64,000 nt of DNA from Vibrio aerogenes (GTDB taxonomy: Bacteria > Pseudomonadota > Gammaproteobacteria > Enterobacterales > Vibrionaceae). Below, in pieces: positions 19,701 to 27,204 of this stretch. The stretch's first letter is position 1, and each line of letters begins with the position of its first letter. Made by a program: the position numbers and the translations under genes. The DNA lies in contig NZ_AP024861.1 of NCBI RefSeq assembly GCF_024346755.1, positions 62,001-126,000 on the forward strand, read 5' to 3'. Under the pieces are notes generated by a model, which was not told the origin of the DNA, ran no database searches, and saw only the letters and a list, made by a program, of their open reading frames with translations.

Positions 19701-20516
19701 AATACCTTTCAGGCTGGTGAGGTTGTCACAGCGACTTAAATCCAGTTGTTGTAGCTGAGTCAGTTTTTCAATGCCTTGCAGGCTGGTGAGGTTGTCACAG
19801 CGACTTAAATCCAGTTGTTGTAGCTGAGTCAGTTTTTCAATGCCTCGCAGGCTGGTGAGTTTTTCACAGCCTGTTAAATCCAGTTGTTGTAGCTGAGTCA
19901 GTTTTTCAATGCTTTGCAGGCTGGTGAGTTTTTCACAGCCTGTTAAATCCAGTTGTTGTAGCTGAGTCAGTTTTTCAATGCCTTGCAGGCTGGTGAGGCT
20001 ATCACATTCACTTAAGCCCAGTTGTTGTAGCTGAGTCAGTTTTTCAATGCCTTGCAGGCTGGCGAGGTTTTCACAGCCATCTAAATCCAGTTGTTGCAAC
20101 TGAGTCAGTTTTTCAATACCTTGCAGGCTGGTGAGGTTTTCATAGCAACTTAAATGCAGTTGTTGTAGCTGAGTCAGTTTTTCAATGCCTTGCAGGCTGG
20201 TAAGTCTTTCACAGACACTTAAATACAGTTGTTGTAGCTGAGACAGATTTTCAATGCCTTGCAGGCTGGTGAGGTTTTCACAGAGACTTAAATCCAGTTG
20301 TTGTAGTTGAGTCAGATTTTCAATACCTTGCAGGCTGGCGAGAATATCGCAGTCACTTAAATCCAGTCGTCGTAGCTGATCAGATAAATCCTGAATTGAT
20401 TCTGGCAGTTGAGTCAAACTTAGCCCATATAAATCCAATGAGACAGAATTTTTCTTTTTTGCTATCTTTATCCGCCTGACGGCTTCCTGATAATCCTTTG
20501 AAATATCCGTTTCCAT
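16779..20516 (-). CDS. LRR-Roc-COR-TIR multidomain protein (ROCO family)
   Basis: About 1245 residues. Order: short N-terminal helix; 16 leucine-rich repeats of exactly 23 residues (~59-426, consensus LTSLQGIEKLTQLQQLDLSR); a degenerate LRR cap; a Roc GTPase with P-loop GNHAAGKSS (~491-499) and a DFGGQDYY switch; a long COR-like region; and a C-terminal TIR domain (~1079-1245) starting KKVFISYSHEDI. The TIR keeps SQSFIASSYVHGVEM, whose Glu (~1155) occupies the place of the catalytic Glu of NAD-cleaving TIR enzymes. The start is ATG 20516 with AGGGAT upstream. The architecture resembles STAND/NLR-like sensors and suggests a defence or signalling role; that is inference. Confidence 0.9.
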   Translation of the reverse strand: METDISKDYQEAVRRIKIAKKKNSVSLDLYGLSLTQLPESIQDLSDQLRRLDLSDCDILASLQGIENLTQLQQLDLSLCENLTSLQGIENLSQLQQLYLSVCERLTSLQGIEKLTQLQQLHLSCYENLTSLQGIEKLTQLQQLDLDGCENLASLQGIEKLTQLQQLGLSECDSLTSLQGIEKLTQLQQLDLTGCEKLTSLQSIEKLTQLQQLDLTGCEKLTSLRGIEKLTQLQQLDLSRCDNLTSLQGIEKLTQLQQLDLSRCDNLTSLKGIENLSQLQQLSLRFSKNLTSLKGIEKLTQLQQLDLTGCENLTSLQGIENLSQLQQLDLSRCDNLTSLKGIENLSQLQQLSLRFSKNLTSLKGIEKLTQLKQLDLTGCNNLTSLQGLEKLPQLQQLDLSRCDNLTSLQGIENLTQLKRLDVDDGQIKDLEPLRPIIHQLDELYLHGNPLEEIYGIQLALFENNLDTIKNLLARLDDEHITLKLPAKVLFLGNHAAGKSSLVHYLTHHELPNESDSTHILNIQPYQLPDAEPEKNKAKVQLPSALFYDFGGQDYYHGIYRVFVSRLAVTCLLWHRGCNCNELAEDSNQLTTRHFCLDYWLGYWQYNQPKPTFTEEEQPTPAPLLLVQTHADECTAPEHQQETPALNQHFVGLNPQKNSTLNQHSLRYFRAQLDTLVKAHTKTVPGPKWYQGFLGKVLEQHSKTNHRQHLPVEVKSWIKYYHPDIKSLDNLKAEFSQLHLQGLVLYYPNIDPETVWLNPIGFARYVHEKVLNKNAIKHHQGRVPVNTFKDFHPNILKVLEAEKVLFLHRHNPDGEEYIVPNYLPLAGAQNADYQLLTLGLADSLAFSLWFRRYLPLGLINQLICHFGDLPDMKKFWRNQLLFTLGHGSTDRVASKVLIQLIFGEQLKVQVYLSQPNPATRLEHLQYIYYVMLGLYHDAPVTGLKTFIQGFNAFKALPPERQQPDTGELMIQSLKRYAKRFEFFEESEEDLGALLGSEEKTLAASFEQQIHTLQKVYLTPPKDLYLSLDGEAYISATALTNAEHHQPRLPVVRIEPAAQHQPEHTAITPFAPFTHRRLSQVKKVFISYSHEDIQHRQTLQTYLINLERDGLIEIWQDGLINPGDDWHKTITDALAEADIVIMLVSQSFIASSYVHGVEMPMALTRKAEGQADIFPVLISQCDFQHWNVIPEEARNNQTAATPTPMGRFQFFPMDDENQRLKPINRWEYPEDAWTQLANKLRKMTQPKS
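19239..20342 (-). repeat. 16 tandem 69-bp repeats in the LRR region, with a 207-bp internal duplication
   Basis: Each unit encodes one 23-residue LRR. Neighbouring units are nearly identical at DNA level. A three-unit block starting at 19441 recurs at 19648, exactly 207 bp (3 x 69) away, including the unusual LRFSKN unit, so the array grew recently by unequal recombination. Period is fixed and in frame. Confidence 0.9.
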
Positions 20517-20810
20517 CCCGTATCCCTGACTGATTTTCTTTGGCAATACTTTACGGTTGAATATGCATCCGTGCAATCAGATATCTGATGCGTGAAGTCT
20601 ATGGGCTGTGGGCCGACAGATGATTGACGAACAAAAAGGCAACCTTGCACTGCCCGACATTCGGTGTGAAGGGTAAACCTAAAAGCTATTTGATAAAAAC
20701 ACCAACGATGATCGATTGATAACGCCTGTTTTAGGGCCCCTTTATCGCATCCTGTGACATACCGTTGTACTCAAAGAGCGCCGCTGCCTGAAATATCCAC
20801 ACCAAACAAA

Positions 20811-20839
20811 AACAGGCCCGGTACACCACCGGGCCTGTT
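20811..20839 (-). terminator. Terminator of the ABC-F gene
   Basis: Perfect 11-bp stem AACAGGCCCGG / CCGGGCCTGTT with a 7-nt loop; on the minus strand it is followed by a T run. It lies 30 nt after the ABC-F stop. The remaining ~290-bp gap up to the LRR gene start shows no other gene. Confidence 0.88.
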
Positions 20840-20868
20840 GCCATCATTGATATACCGGCAAGCCGGTA

Positions 20869-22599
20869 TTATAAACGTGCACTGATTGCTTCAATTTCAT
20901 CGCGCCACTGCTGCTGCAAAGCGGGTTTCTGACGCTTGGGTTTACGGTTCAGATCCGCTTCCAGCAGGCCTTCTAACTCGATGAGTCGTGTCAGTAAGCA
21001 CTCTTCATCTGTTATGACCATATCAGATGACACCTCCGGAGCCGGGGCTGATGCGAGAGTTTCGCTGACAGCACCTGTCACACCAGCGTGGCCGATGCGC
21101 TCATAGATGACTGCCGGATCATGATGTTCTTCCAGCTGACCATCCTGAATCAGCCAAAAACGATTACAGGCTTGTTCGATTAAGCTGCGATCATGGCTGA
21201 CTATCAGCGCGCCGCCCTCGTACTGATTGAGGGTTTCTATCAGTTCTTCTTTGCCTTCCAAATCCAGATGGTTGGTGGGCTCATCAAGAAACAGCAGATG
21301 GTAACGGGCCAGCGTCAGGCCGATAAACAGCAACCGGGCGCGCTCGCCGCCACTCAAACCGGCAACGGTTTGCTGGTGACGGTCATAACTGAACCCGGCA
21401 CTGATCAAGGCCCGTTTACGGATATCGTCATCGACCGGTGCAAACGGAATGAGTGCATCCGATAAACTGTCTGCATCATTAAGCTGAGCCTGCGCTTGAT
21501 CGTAATAACCGAGCCGACACTGCGGATGAAAACGAATCGTGCTGTTGATGTCATCCGTGAGTGCTGCCTGATAACAAGCAAACAGACGGGTCAGTAAGGT
21601 TGATTTACCGCTGCCATTCGCGCCGAGAATCGCGACACGTTCACCGCTTTTCACCTGCTGGTGCAAGGTCTCAAACAGGACCCGCTGAGAATCCGGCGGG
21701 CTGACACGAAGCTGACCGACTTCCAGTAAACGATTTGCTGGAAGTACATCACCACTGAGCATCAAACGCCATGGTGCGCCCTGGCTCAGCGAAGTTTGCG
21801 CTTCTTCCAGCCGGGCTTTACGCGCCTGCATGGTTTTCGCTTTGCGGGCTAAATCTTCGTTATCGTAGACTTTGCCCCATTCTGCCAGCCGTTTAGCACT
21901 GCGATCGATGCGATCGATTTCTTTCTGTTCTGCCTGATGGCGCAGCCTGTCGGTTTCATCCCGTTCAGTCAGAGCCGTCCGGGCCGCACTGCAGGGCAGG
22001 TCGAAACTATGCAGTGTTTGGTCACGCATGATCCAGGTTTTGCTGGTGACATGATCTAACAAGGTCTGATCGTGTGAGACCAGTACAAACGAGCCGCGCC
22101 ATTGTCGCAGAAACTGCTCCAGCCACAGCAGTGCCGGGAGATCGAGGTGGTTACTCGGTTCATCAAGCAGCAGTAAATCCGGCTCCGAAATCACGGCCCG
22201 GGCAAGCAACAGGCGCATATGCTGGCCGCCGCTTAAAGCGGAAACCGGCAGTTGCCAGTCTTCATCACTGAACCCAAGTTCGCTGAGCATCAGCTCCGCG
22301 CGCCAGAATTCATCCGTCTCTACCCGTTCAGCAAGGGCATCCAGCAATGTCAGATGGGCAACCGCTGCGGGCAGGTGTTGCTCGACATAAGCAAGATGAC
22401 AGTGGTGTGCTTTAGTGACGGTACCTGTAAAATCGTCCAGCCTGCCGCTGAGCACCTTCATTAAGGTACTTTTGCCGCAGCCATTGTGGCCGATTAAACC
22501 AATGCGATCGCCTTGATTCAGGGTAAATGTGATGTCTTGAAACAAAGAAACGGAAGCCAGAGAAACCGTCAGGGATTGTGCAGTTAAATAAGTACTCAT
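20869..22599 (-). CDS. ABC-F family ATPase
   Basis: 576 residues with two ABC domains and no membrane helices. First domain: Walker A GHNGCGKST, signature LSGGQ, Walker B LLLLDEPSNHLD. Second domain: GANGSGKST, LSGGE, LLFLDEPTNHLD. Between them is the helical linker of ABC-F proteins, which bind the ribosomal E site and regulate or rescue translation. The C-terminus is basic (NRKPKRQKPALQQQW). It fits the general housekeeping or antibiotic-protection ABC-F group but cannot be assigned to EttA, Uup or YheS. A small GGCGTT/AACGCC hairpin lies in its 5' leader near 22622-22635. Confidence 0.9.
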   Translation of the reverse strand: MSTYLTAQSLTVSLASVSLFQDITFTLNQGDRIGLIGHNGCGKSTLMKVLSGRLDDFTGTVTKAHHCHLAYVEQHLPAAVAHLTLLDALAERVETDEFWRAELMLSELGFSDEDWQLPVSALSGGQHMRLLLARAVISEPDLLLLDEPSNHLDLPALLWLEQFLRQWRGSFVLVSHDQTLLDHVTSKTWIMRDQTLHSFDLPCSAARTALTERDETDRLRHQAEQKEIDRIDRSAKRLAEWGKVYDNEDLARKAKTMQARKARLEEAQTSLSQGAPWRLMLSGDVLPANRLLEVGQLRVSPPDSQRVLFETLHQQVKSGERVAILGANGSGKSTLLTRLFACYQAALTDDINSTIRFHPQCRLGYYDQAQAQLNDADSLSDALIPFAPVDDDIRKRALISAGFSYDRHQQTVAGLSGGERARLLFIGLTLARYHLLFLDEPTNHLDLEGKEELIETLNQYEGGALIVSHDRSLIEQACNRFWLIQDGQLEEHHDPAVIYERIGHAGVTGAVSETLASAPAPEVSSDMVITDEECLLTRLIELEGLLEADLNRKPKRQKPALQQQWRDEIEAISARL

Positions 22600-22917
22600 A
22601 ATTAAAAACTCAAGAATTTGTGGCGTTAAAACGCCTTGCCTTAGCAGATGCCGGCAATAATCCTGAGCCTGAATGGCTTTACTTTTGGGGTGTTGATGTA
22701 AGTCCGCTCAAGCTGAGATTATCGCAGCGCGATGTCACAGATTCCTGAGCGGTTTTCTATACCAAAGTATTGTGCGTTGATTACACGCCACAAAAACATA
22801 TCCGATCTCCTTCTCTGTCAGTGGTACGGTGGATGTAGAATAATCGTGGTGTTGCTGATAAACAAGTGCTTTATTCTCAAGGGGTGGATATGCATGATCA
22901 AAAAGGAGTGTTGTCGG

Positions 22918-23236
22918 GTGAGTAAGATTGAGAGATGTGGGGCACTGTTATCAGAGCCGGAAGAAAGACAACGACTGATTGACTTTCTAAGGTTGCATTC
23001 ACCATTTAGTCAGTCTCAAGCCGCGCTGTTTACTATTGAATGCCTGACATCCTGCTCATTTAATGGCCGTAACCTGAATCATAATTTGAATTTGGTACAA
23101 ATGCTGGCAACACTGGCAGAGTCAGCAGGTTTCATTGTCGGAGGAAGAGTTGTTGGCGCTACGCCAGCATTTTGCACCGGAATACATTGCCGGGGCCCGT
23201 TATCCGGCGTCCAGACTCGCCGGGCTGAATGGGTAA
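22918..23236 (+). pseudogene. Possible frameshifted small gene
   Basis: From GTG 22918, preceded by AAGGAG, a frame reads MSKIERCGALLSEPEERQRL and stays protein-like to about 23120. The next frame then reads SLSEEELLALRQHFAPEYIA and ends at a stop after RLAGLNG near 23236. The original frame continues into composition that looks antisense to the DUF2076 gene. A single-base shift near 23110-23130 would join the halves. No family recognised; it could be two unrelated chance frames. Confidence 0.3.
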
Positions 23237-23261
23237 CCGGGGCGGAACACCGAGAGATAAT

Positions 23262-23292
23262 CAAAGAGAAGTACCAAAGGCACTTCTCTTTG
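23262..23292. terminator. Hairpin between convergent genes
   Basis: Perfect 11-bp stem CAAAGAGAAGT / ACTTCTCTTTG with a 9-nt loop. It lies 41 nt beyond the DUF2076 stop on the minus strand and after the possible small gene on the plus strand. T tracts are weak, so strength is uncertain. Confidence 0.6.
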
Positions 23293-23333
23293 AGAACATT
23301 CATTTGCTGTTTGTTGATCAGGACAATGATTGA

Positions 23334-24218
23334 TCAGGAAAAATCATCAAAGCCGCCACCGAAGTCGTCGAAGCCTCCGCTATCAAAACCGCCGAAATCG
23401 CTGTTATCAAAACCACTATCACCGAACCCGCTGTTATCAAAGAAACCGGAATTATCAGCGAAGCCACTATCATTTGCGAAAGTGCCGTTATCAACTCCCT
23501 GACTGGCAAAATCTGCATCATTCACATCAGAATTATCAAAGGAGGCATCCTGAAAATCATTATTGCCACCATCAGCAAATTGATCACTGGTGTTCTGCCC
23601 GAAGTCACTTTGATCGGTAAAACCGTCATTCATCGACTGAGATGGTTCCTCATTAATGATATTGACCACTTCCTGCGGGTGATGGTGGCTGAACATATCC
23701 ATCATCAGGTTGCCGAGTACCACACCACCAGCGACACCAGCTGCGGTTTGCAGCGCACCACCAAGAAAGCTGTTGCCCCGGCCAAATCCACCGGCCTGAC
23801 CATATTGCGCTTGTCCACCGTAGCCTTGTCTACCATGAGCTGGTCCACCATAACCTTGTCCGCCATAAGCATGCTGTTGTGCGTTGCCATAGGGCTGGCC
23901 GGTCTTTTGGTTTTGAAAACCGGAAGGTTGTGCCTGACTGCGGTTGCCACCAAACAGGCCGGAAAGGAAACCACCGCTCTGGTGCTGCTGTGCCTGCTGA
24001 AGCTGCGTTTCCAGCGCTTCAACCCGTGCATGGAGTTGCTTGATGGTGGCTTCCTGCATCACCATGGTCTGTGCCATGTAATACGGCGCTGATGGTTGCT
24101 GAATGAGATGTTTATCAATCAGGGATTGTGCTTCCTGATCCCGGCTGCCACCTTGTTTCTCTGCTTGTTGAAGCCGGGTAAAGAGATTATCAATCAGTTG
24201 TTGGGTATTTTGATCCAT
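23334..24218 (-). CDS. DUF2076 domain protein with low-complexity Gly/Phe/Asp tail
   Basis: 294 residues. The N-terminus (DQNTQQLIDNLFTRLQQAEK, PYYMAQTMVMQEATIKQL) is the DUF2076 signature, followed by a coiled coil (~60-80). Then comes a Gly/Gln/Tyr-rich segment, a hydrophobic Gly-rich stretch FLGGALQTAAGVAGGVVLGNLM ending at HHHPQE, and an acidic FDNSGFG/FGGFDSGG repeat tail. Some family members have been called periplasmic ligand-binding proteins, but no signal peptide is visible. The biased tail generates long false frames on the other strand. Function unknown. Confidence 0.88.
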   Translation of the reverse strand: MDQNTQQLIDNLFTRLQQAEKQGGSRDQEAQSLIDKHLIQQPSAPYYMAQTMVMQEATIKQLHARVEALETQLQQAQQHQSGGFLSGLFGGNRSQAQPSGFQNQKTGQPYGNAQQHAYGGQGYGGPAHGRQGYGGQAQYGQAGGFGRGNSFLGGALQTAAGVAGGVVLGNLMMDMFSHHHPQEVVNIINEEPSQSMNDGFTDQSDFGQNTSDQFADGGNNDFQDASFDNSDVNDADFASQGVDNGTFANDSGFADNSGFFDNSGFGDSGFDNSDFGGFDSGGFDDFGGGFDDFS

Positions 24219-24326
24219 AAACGCACCTCAATGATGAATGAGTCATAAGATCTTGGTCCGCAAAAGCATCAACAGGTTCATTTTTTATTGATTAAGATCT
24301 CATTTTTCCGGGAGAGCAATGATGCT

Positions 24327-24363
24327 GCCTGCGATTCATGATGGCAAGAAACGAATCGCAGGC
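24327..24363 (-). terminator. Hairpin after the decarboxylase operon
   Basis: Perfect 11-bp stem GCCTGCGATTC / GAATCGCAGGC with a 15-nt loop, directly after the subunit D stop on the minus strand. It has no T run. Confidence 0.6.
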
Positions 24364-24373
24364 AAGGTCTGGA

Positions 24374-24610
24374 CTAAACTTCAGCTTCACTCAGCAGTGG
24401 CGGAATCCGCGGGACTTCCGGGGCATTATCCATATCGGCCTGAGTGATTTTAAACGCATCCGGGTAATGTTCCCGGCTGGTTCGGCGCAGGGGTTCCGTG
24501 GAGCGCCAGGTATACAGGCAAAGCAGGCACTGGTGAACCGTCCAGACATCCGGAACCGGCGATTTTGCCAGTAAGTCTATATGTTCATGGCCACATCGGG
24601 GACAAATCAT
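24374..24610 (-). CDS. bsdD: Hydroxyarylic acid decarboxylase subunit D
   Basis: 78 residues with zinc-ribbon-like CPRCGHEH and CLLC pairs, then WRSTEPLRRTSREHYPDAFKI and a proline-rich end. This matches the small subunit D of non-oxidative 4-hydroxybenzoate/vanillate decarboxylases (BsdD/VdcD). Its ATG overlaps the stop of the large subunit by one base, so the two are coupled. Role in the complex is poorly defined in the family. Confidence 0.88.
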   Translation of the reverse strand: MICPRCGHEHIDLLAKSPVPDVWTVHQCLLCLYTWRSTEPLRRTSREHYPDAFKITQADMDNAPEVPRIPPLLSEAEV

Positions 24611-26046
24611 CAGTTTTTCTCCTTCTGTTGTGCAATCAGCGAAGTCAGGCGGTCAATCCATGCTTTGGTTTCCGGTAGATCTTTCACCGGCTGGCTGTAA
24701 TGCCCCCGGTTATCCGGTGCAACCGGGGTGGTTGCATCAATGACCAGTTTGTCAGTAATTCCGGCAGGGGATGAACCAGGATCCAGTTCCAGCACCGACA
24801 TATTCGGCAATTGCACCAGATCGCCGGCCGGGTTGACCTTGGATGACATTGCCCACATGACCTGTTGCAGATCAAACGGGTCGACATCTTCATCCACCAT
24901 TATGGCCATTTTGACGTAACCCAGCCCGTGTGGTGTGGTCATCGCACGTAGACCGACGGCTCTGGCAAAACCGCCATAACGTTTTTTGGTCGAGATAATA
25001 GCCAAAAGGCCGTGGGTATACATGGCATTGACCGCCTGAACTTCAGGAAATTCGGCCTTCAGTTGCTGATACAGGGGGACACAGGTTGCCGGACCGATCA
25101 GGTAGTCGATTTCAGTCCATGGCATGCCCAGATACAAAGATTCATAGATGGGGTCGGTCCGGTAAGAGACTTTATCAATCCGAACGACAGTCATATTTCT
25201 TCCGCCGGAATAATGACCGGTGAATTCACCGAACGGGCCTTCTATCTCCCTTTTTCTGCCTTCGATCACTCCTTCAAGAATGACTTCTGAGCCCCATGGC
25301 ACATCAAATCCGGTGAGTGGTGCTGTGGCAATCGGGTAGGGAGACTCGCGTAGTGCGCCTGCCATCTCATATTCTGACTGATCATATTTTAATGGCGTTG
25401 CGCCCATCAATGTAATCACAGGATCATTACCGAGTGTGATCACAATGGGTAAATCTTCTCCACGCTCCTCTGCTTTATGCAAGTGAATGGCAATGTCATG
25501 CATTGGCACGGGCTGTAAGCCAAGTTTACGTTTCCCTTTCACTTCCATCCGGTAAATGCCGACATTCTGTTTGCCGAAGTGGTCCGGATCTGTCGGGTCG
25601 CGGGAGACCACACAAGCTTTGTCGAGATAGAACCCGCCATCGCCGTCATTGAGCCGGAACAAAGGCAACAGATCGAACAGGTTGATATCTTCACCGTCGA
25701 CCTGATTTTCTGCCCAGGGTGGATTGTCACGACGCTCTGGTGCGATGGGGTAGAGATCCCAGCGGCGGATAAACTCATCCACCTGAGCTTTGACCGGCGT
25801 GGCGGGTGGCATGCCGATAGAGATCGCATGGTTCTGCCACGAGCCGATGGTATTCATGGCGACTCTGGCATTGGTGAACCCTTCAATATTATCAAACCAG
25901 AGTGCGGGGGAGCCTTCACCAATCCGGCCCGCTGCATTGGCTGCCGCGGCAATATCCGGCTCGGCCTGAACCTGTTCAGTTATCCGCAACAGTTGCCCCT
26001 GAGCTTCAAGCTCAGCGAGAAAACTGCGTAAATCATCAAATGCCAT
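24610..26046 (-). CDS. bsdC: UbiD-family hydroxyarylic acid decarboxylase subunit C
   Basis: 478 residues, the prenylated-FMN-dependent catalytic subunit that decarboxylates hydroxylated benzoates such as 4-hydroxybenzoate or vanillate. UbiD features seen: PEFGEFTGHYSGG-like segment (GPFGEFTGHYSGGRNM), SLYLGMPWTEIDYLIGP, IISTKKRYGGFARAV and VDEDVDPFDLQQVMWAMSSK. The start is at 26046 behind an AGGAGAAAC site. The usual neighbour subunit B (a UbiX-type prenyltransferase) is absent from the window; instead an LpdD-like gene lies nearby. The 24-bp palindrome upstream suggests MarR control by phenolic acids. Confidence 0.92.
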   Translation of the reverse strand: MAFDDLRSFLAELEAQGQLLRITEQVQAEPDIAAAANAAGRIGEGSPALWFDNIEGFTNARVAMNTIGSWQNHAISIGMPPATPVKAQVDEFIRRWDLYPIAPERRDNPPWAENQVDGEDINLFDLLPLFRLNDGDGGFYLDKACVVSRDPTDPDHFGKQNVGIYRMEVKGKRKLGLQPVPMHDIAIHLHKAEERGEDLPIVITLGNDPVITLMGATPLKYDQSEYEMAGALRESPYPIATAPLTGFDVPWGSEVILEGVIEGRKREIEGPFGEFTGHYSGGRNMTVVRIDKVSYRTDPIYESLYLGMPWTEIDYLIGPATCVPLYQQLKAEFPEVQAVNAMYTHGLLAIISTKKRYGGFARAVGLRAMTTPHGLGYVKMAIMVDEDVDPFDLQQVMWAMSSKVNPAGDLVQLPNMSVLELDPGSSPAGITDKLVIDATTPVAPDNRGHYSQPVKDLPETKAWIDRLTSLIAQQKEKN

Positions 26047-26142
26047 TTTGTTTCTCCTGTAAACAGCAAAACGAACTGATGGAATCGGAATCTATCCCCA
26101 AGCGGTATCACACTGAATTTGGTGTCCGGTGTCGTTTGAGGA

Positions 26143-26166
26143 TTATTGTTCGTATACGAACAATAA
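26143..26166. promoter_or_regulatory. 24-bp palindromic MarR-type operator
   Basis: Perfect inverted repeat centred at 26154/26155, with half-site TTATTGTTCGTA. It sits 97 bp upstream of bsdC and 110 bp upstream of marR, in the divergent gap. Length and symmetry fit a MarR dimer site controlling both directions. Confidence 0.8.
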
Positions 26167-26275
26167 GATTAAATGCAAAAGATTGAAGATACAATAGGGG
26201 GTATAAAACCAGTCAGCCACAGGTCGATGAACTGTGTTAAGGTATTGGCATTCAGTCAAGTGAGTGGAAGTGAAT

Positions 26276-26695
26276 ATGTCAGCGTTAGATCAGGTGCCTT
26301 TTCATCTGATGAGAAAAGTATTTCAGGCGCATACCGCGTTATGGCAACAGTCTTTACCTGAATTGACTAAACCCCAGTATGCCGTGATTCGGGCGGTGGC
26401 TGAGTGTCCGGGAATTGAACAGGTCAGCCTGACGGAAGCGGCAATCAGCACCAAGGCGACACTGGCGGACCTGCTGAGCAGACTGGAAAAGCGTGGATTG
26501 ATCGAACGCAGGCAACAGGAACATGATAAGCGGCGGCGGTTTGTCTATCTGACGCCGGACGGCGAGGCGTTACTGGCGTCTGTTGACCCGATCGCCCGGC
26601 AGGTTGATCAGCAGTTTTTATCCAGGCTGACAGACAGCGAGCAGCATACATTGTCGGGATTGCTGCATCAGATGGTTAATCCGCCTGAAGCCTGA
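26276..26695 (+). CDS. MarR-family transcriptional regulator
   Basis: 139 residues from ATG 26276, which has GGAAG 8 nt upstream; an upstream GTG would add four residues. The winged-helix core is clear: LTKPQYAVIRAVAE, VSLTEAAISTKATLADLLSRLEKRGLIERRQQEHDKRRRFVYLTPDGEALL. It is divergent from the decarboxylase operon and most likely represses it until a hydroxybenzoate binds. Its 3' end overlaps the convergent lpdD-like gene by 20 bp. Confidence 0.92.
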   Translation: MSALDQVPFHLMRKVFQAHTALWQQSLPELTKPQYAVIRAVAECPGIEQVSLTEAAISTKATLADLLSRLEKRGLIERRQQEHDKRRRFVYLTPDGEALLASVDPIARQVDQQFLSRLTDSEQHTLSGLLHQMVNPPEA

Positions 26696-27050
26696 TAATC
26701 AGTGCATTGGTCAGTTCCTGAATCAATGTGTCGATCTGTTTTATCTGTTTCAGTGTGGCATCATCGAGGTGAACGCCGCAGCTGACAATGGTCACGCTAC
26801 CGGTTGCCGCTGTGATTTGTCCGGCACTGCGATGGGCAATCAAATCTTCTTTATGTCCCATGACTGTGATAACAGAGGTTGTGGCGCTACGTTGGTTTTC
26901 ATCCTGCAAGCTGGCTCTGGGCTGGGCGACAGCCACTGCGCCGATATGAGGCTGATCACCGCCACAGATCACGACATTGACATCGTTGCCAACCTTGGTA
27001 GCTTTTAATTCAACCTGAATATTTTCTGCTGCGCGGGTGAGATGAATCAT
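26676..27050 (-). CDS. LpdD-like protein, probable accessory factor of the decarboxylase
   Basis: About 124 residues from the inner Met (MIHLTRAAENIQ); an open frame extends six residues upstream. The sequence VNVVICGGDQPHIGAVAVAQPR, SVITVMGHKEDLIAH and VSCGVHLDDATLKQI fits the LpdD family, found beside gallate/protocatechuate-type decarboxylases and proposed to handle prenylated flavin. It lies on the same strand as bsdCD but on the far side of marR, so it is transcribed separately or from the metY side. Functional link to BsdC is inferred from family and location. Confidence 0.75.
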   Translation of the reverse strand: MIHLTRAAENIQVELKATKVGNDVNVVICGGDQPHIGAVAVAQPRASLQDENQRSATTSVITVMGHKEDLIAHRSAGQITAATGSVTIVSCGVHLDDATLKQIKQIDTLIQELTNALIIRLQAD

Positions 27051-27077
27051 GGGTTCTCCTGAGGTCATTGATTTGGC

Positions 27078-27182
27078 TTATCATCGGGGATTTCATGGAA
27101 CAAACATATAAGGCATGGATGCCCTTGTCTCTGCGAACCGGGATGTCTTGAGCCGTTTGTGGCATGAAATCCCCGATGATAA
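27078..27182. repeat. 105-bp element bounded by 19-bp perfect inverted repeats
   Basis: TTATCATCGGGGATTTCAT (27078-27096) is repeated inverted at 27164-27182. Pairing continues inward with a 7-of-9 match (GGAACAAAC against GTTTGTGGC). The interior holds a small GGCAT/ATGCC stem. It fills the gap between metY and the lpdD-like gene. It could be a MITE-like insertion or a structured RNA in the metY-lpdD transcript. Confidence 0.75.
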
Positions 27183-27204
27183 TTTTCAAACTCAAACTTC
27201 AAAC

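Noticed and set aside
19239..20342. CRISPR-like regular repeats
   Set aside because: The 69-bp units are contiguous, in frame and encode LRRs; there are no spacers.
22732..23502. 256-residue open frame on the plus strand
   Set aside because: Its 3' half is a Pro/Ser/Lys-rich antisense reading of the biased DUF2076 tail, and its start has no good ribosome site. Only the part from 22918 may be real.
23580..24092. 170-residue open frame opposite the DUF2076 gene
   Set aside because: Antisense frame produced by the repetitive Gly/Gln codons of the true gene; no ribosome site.
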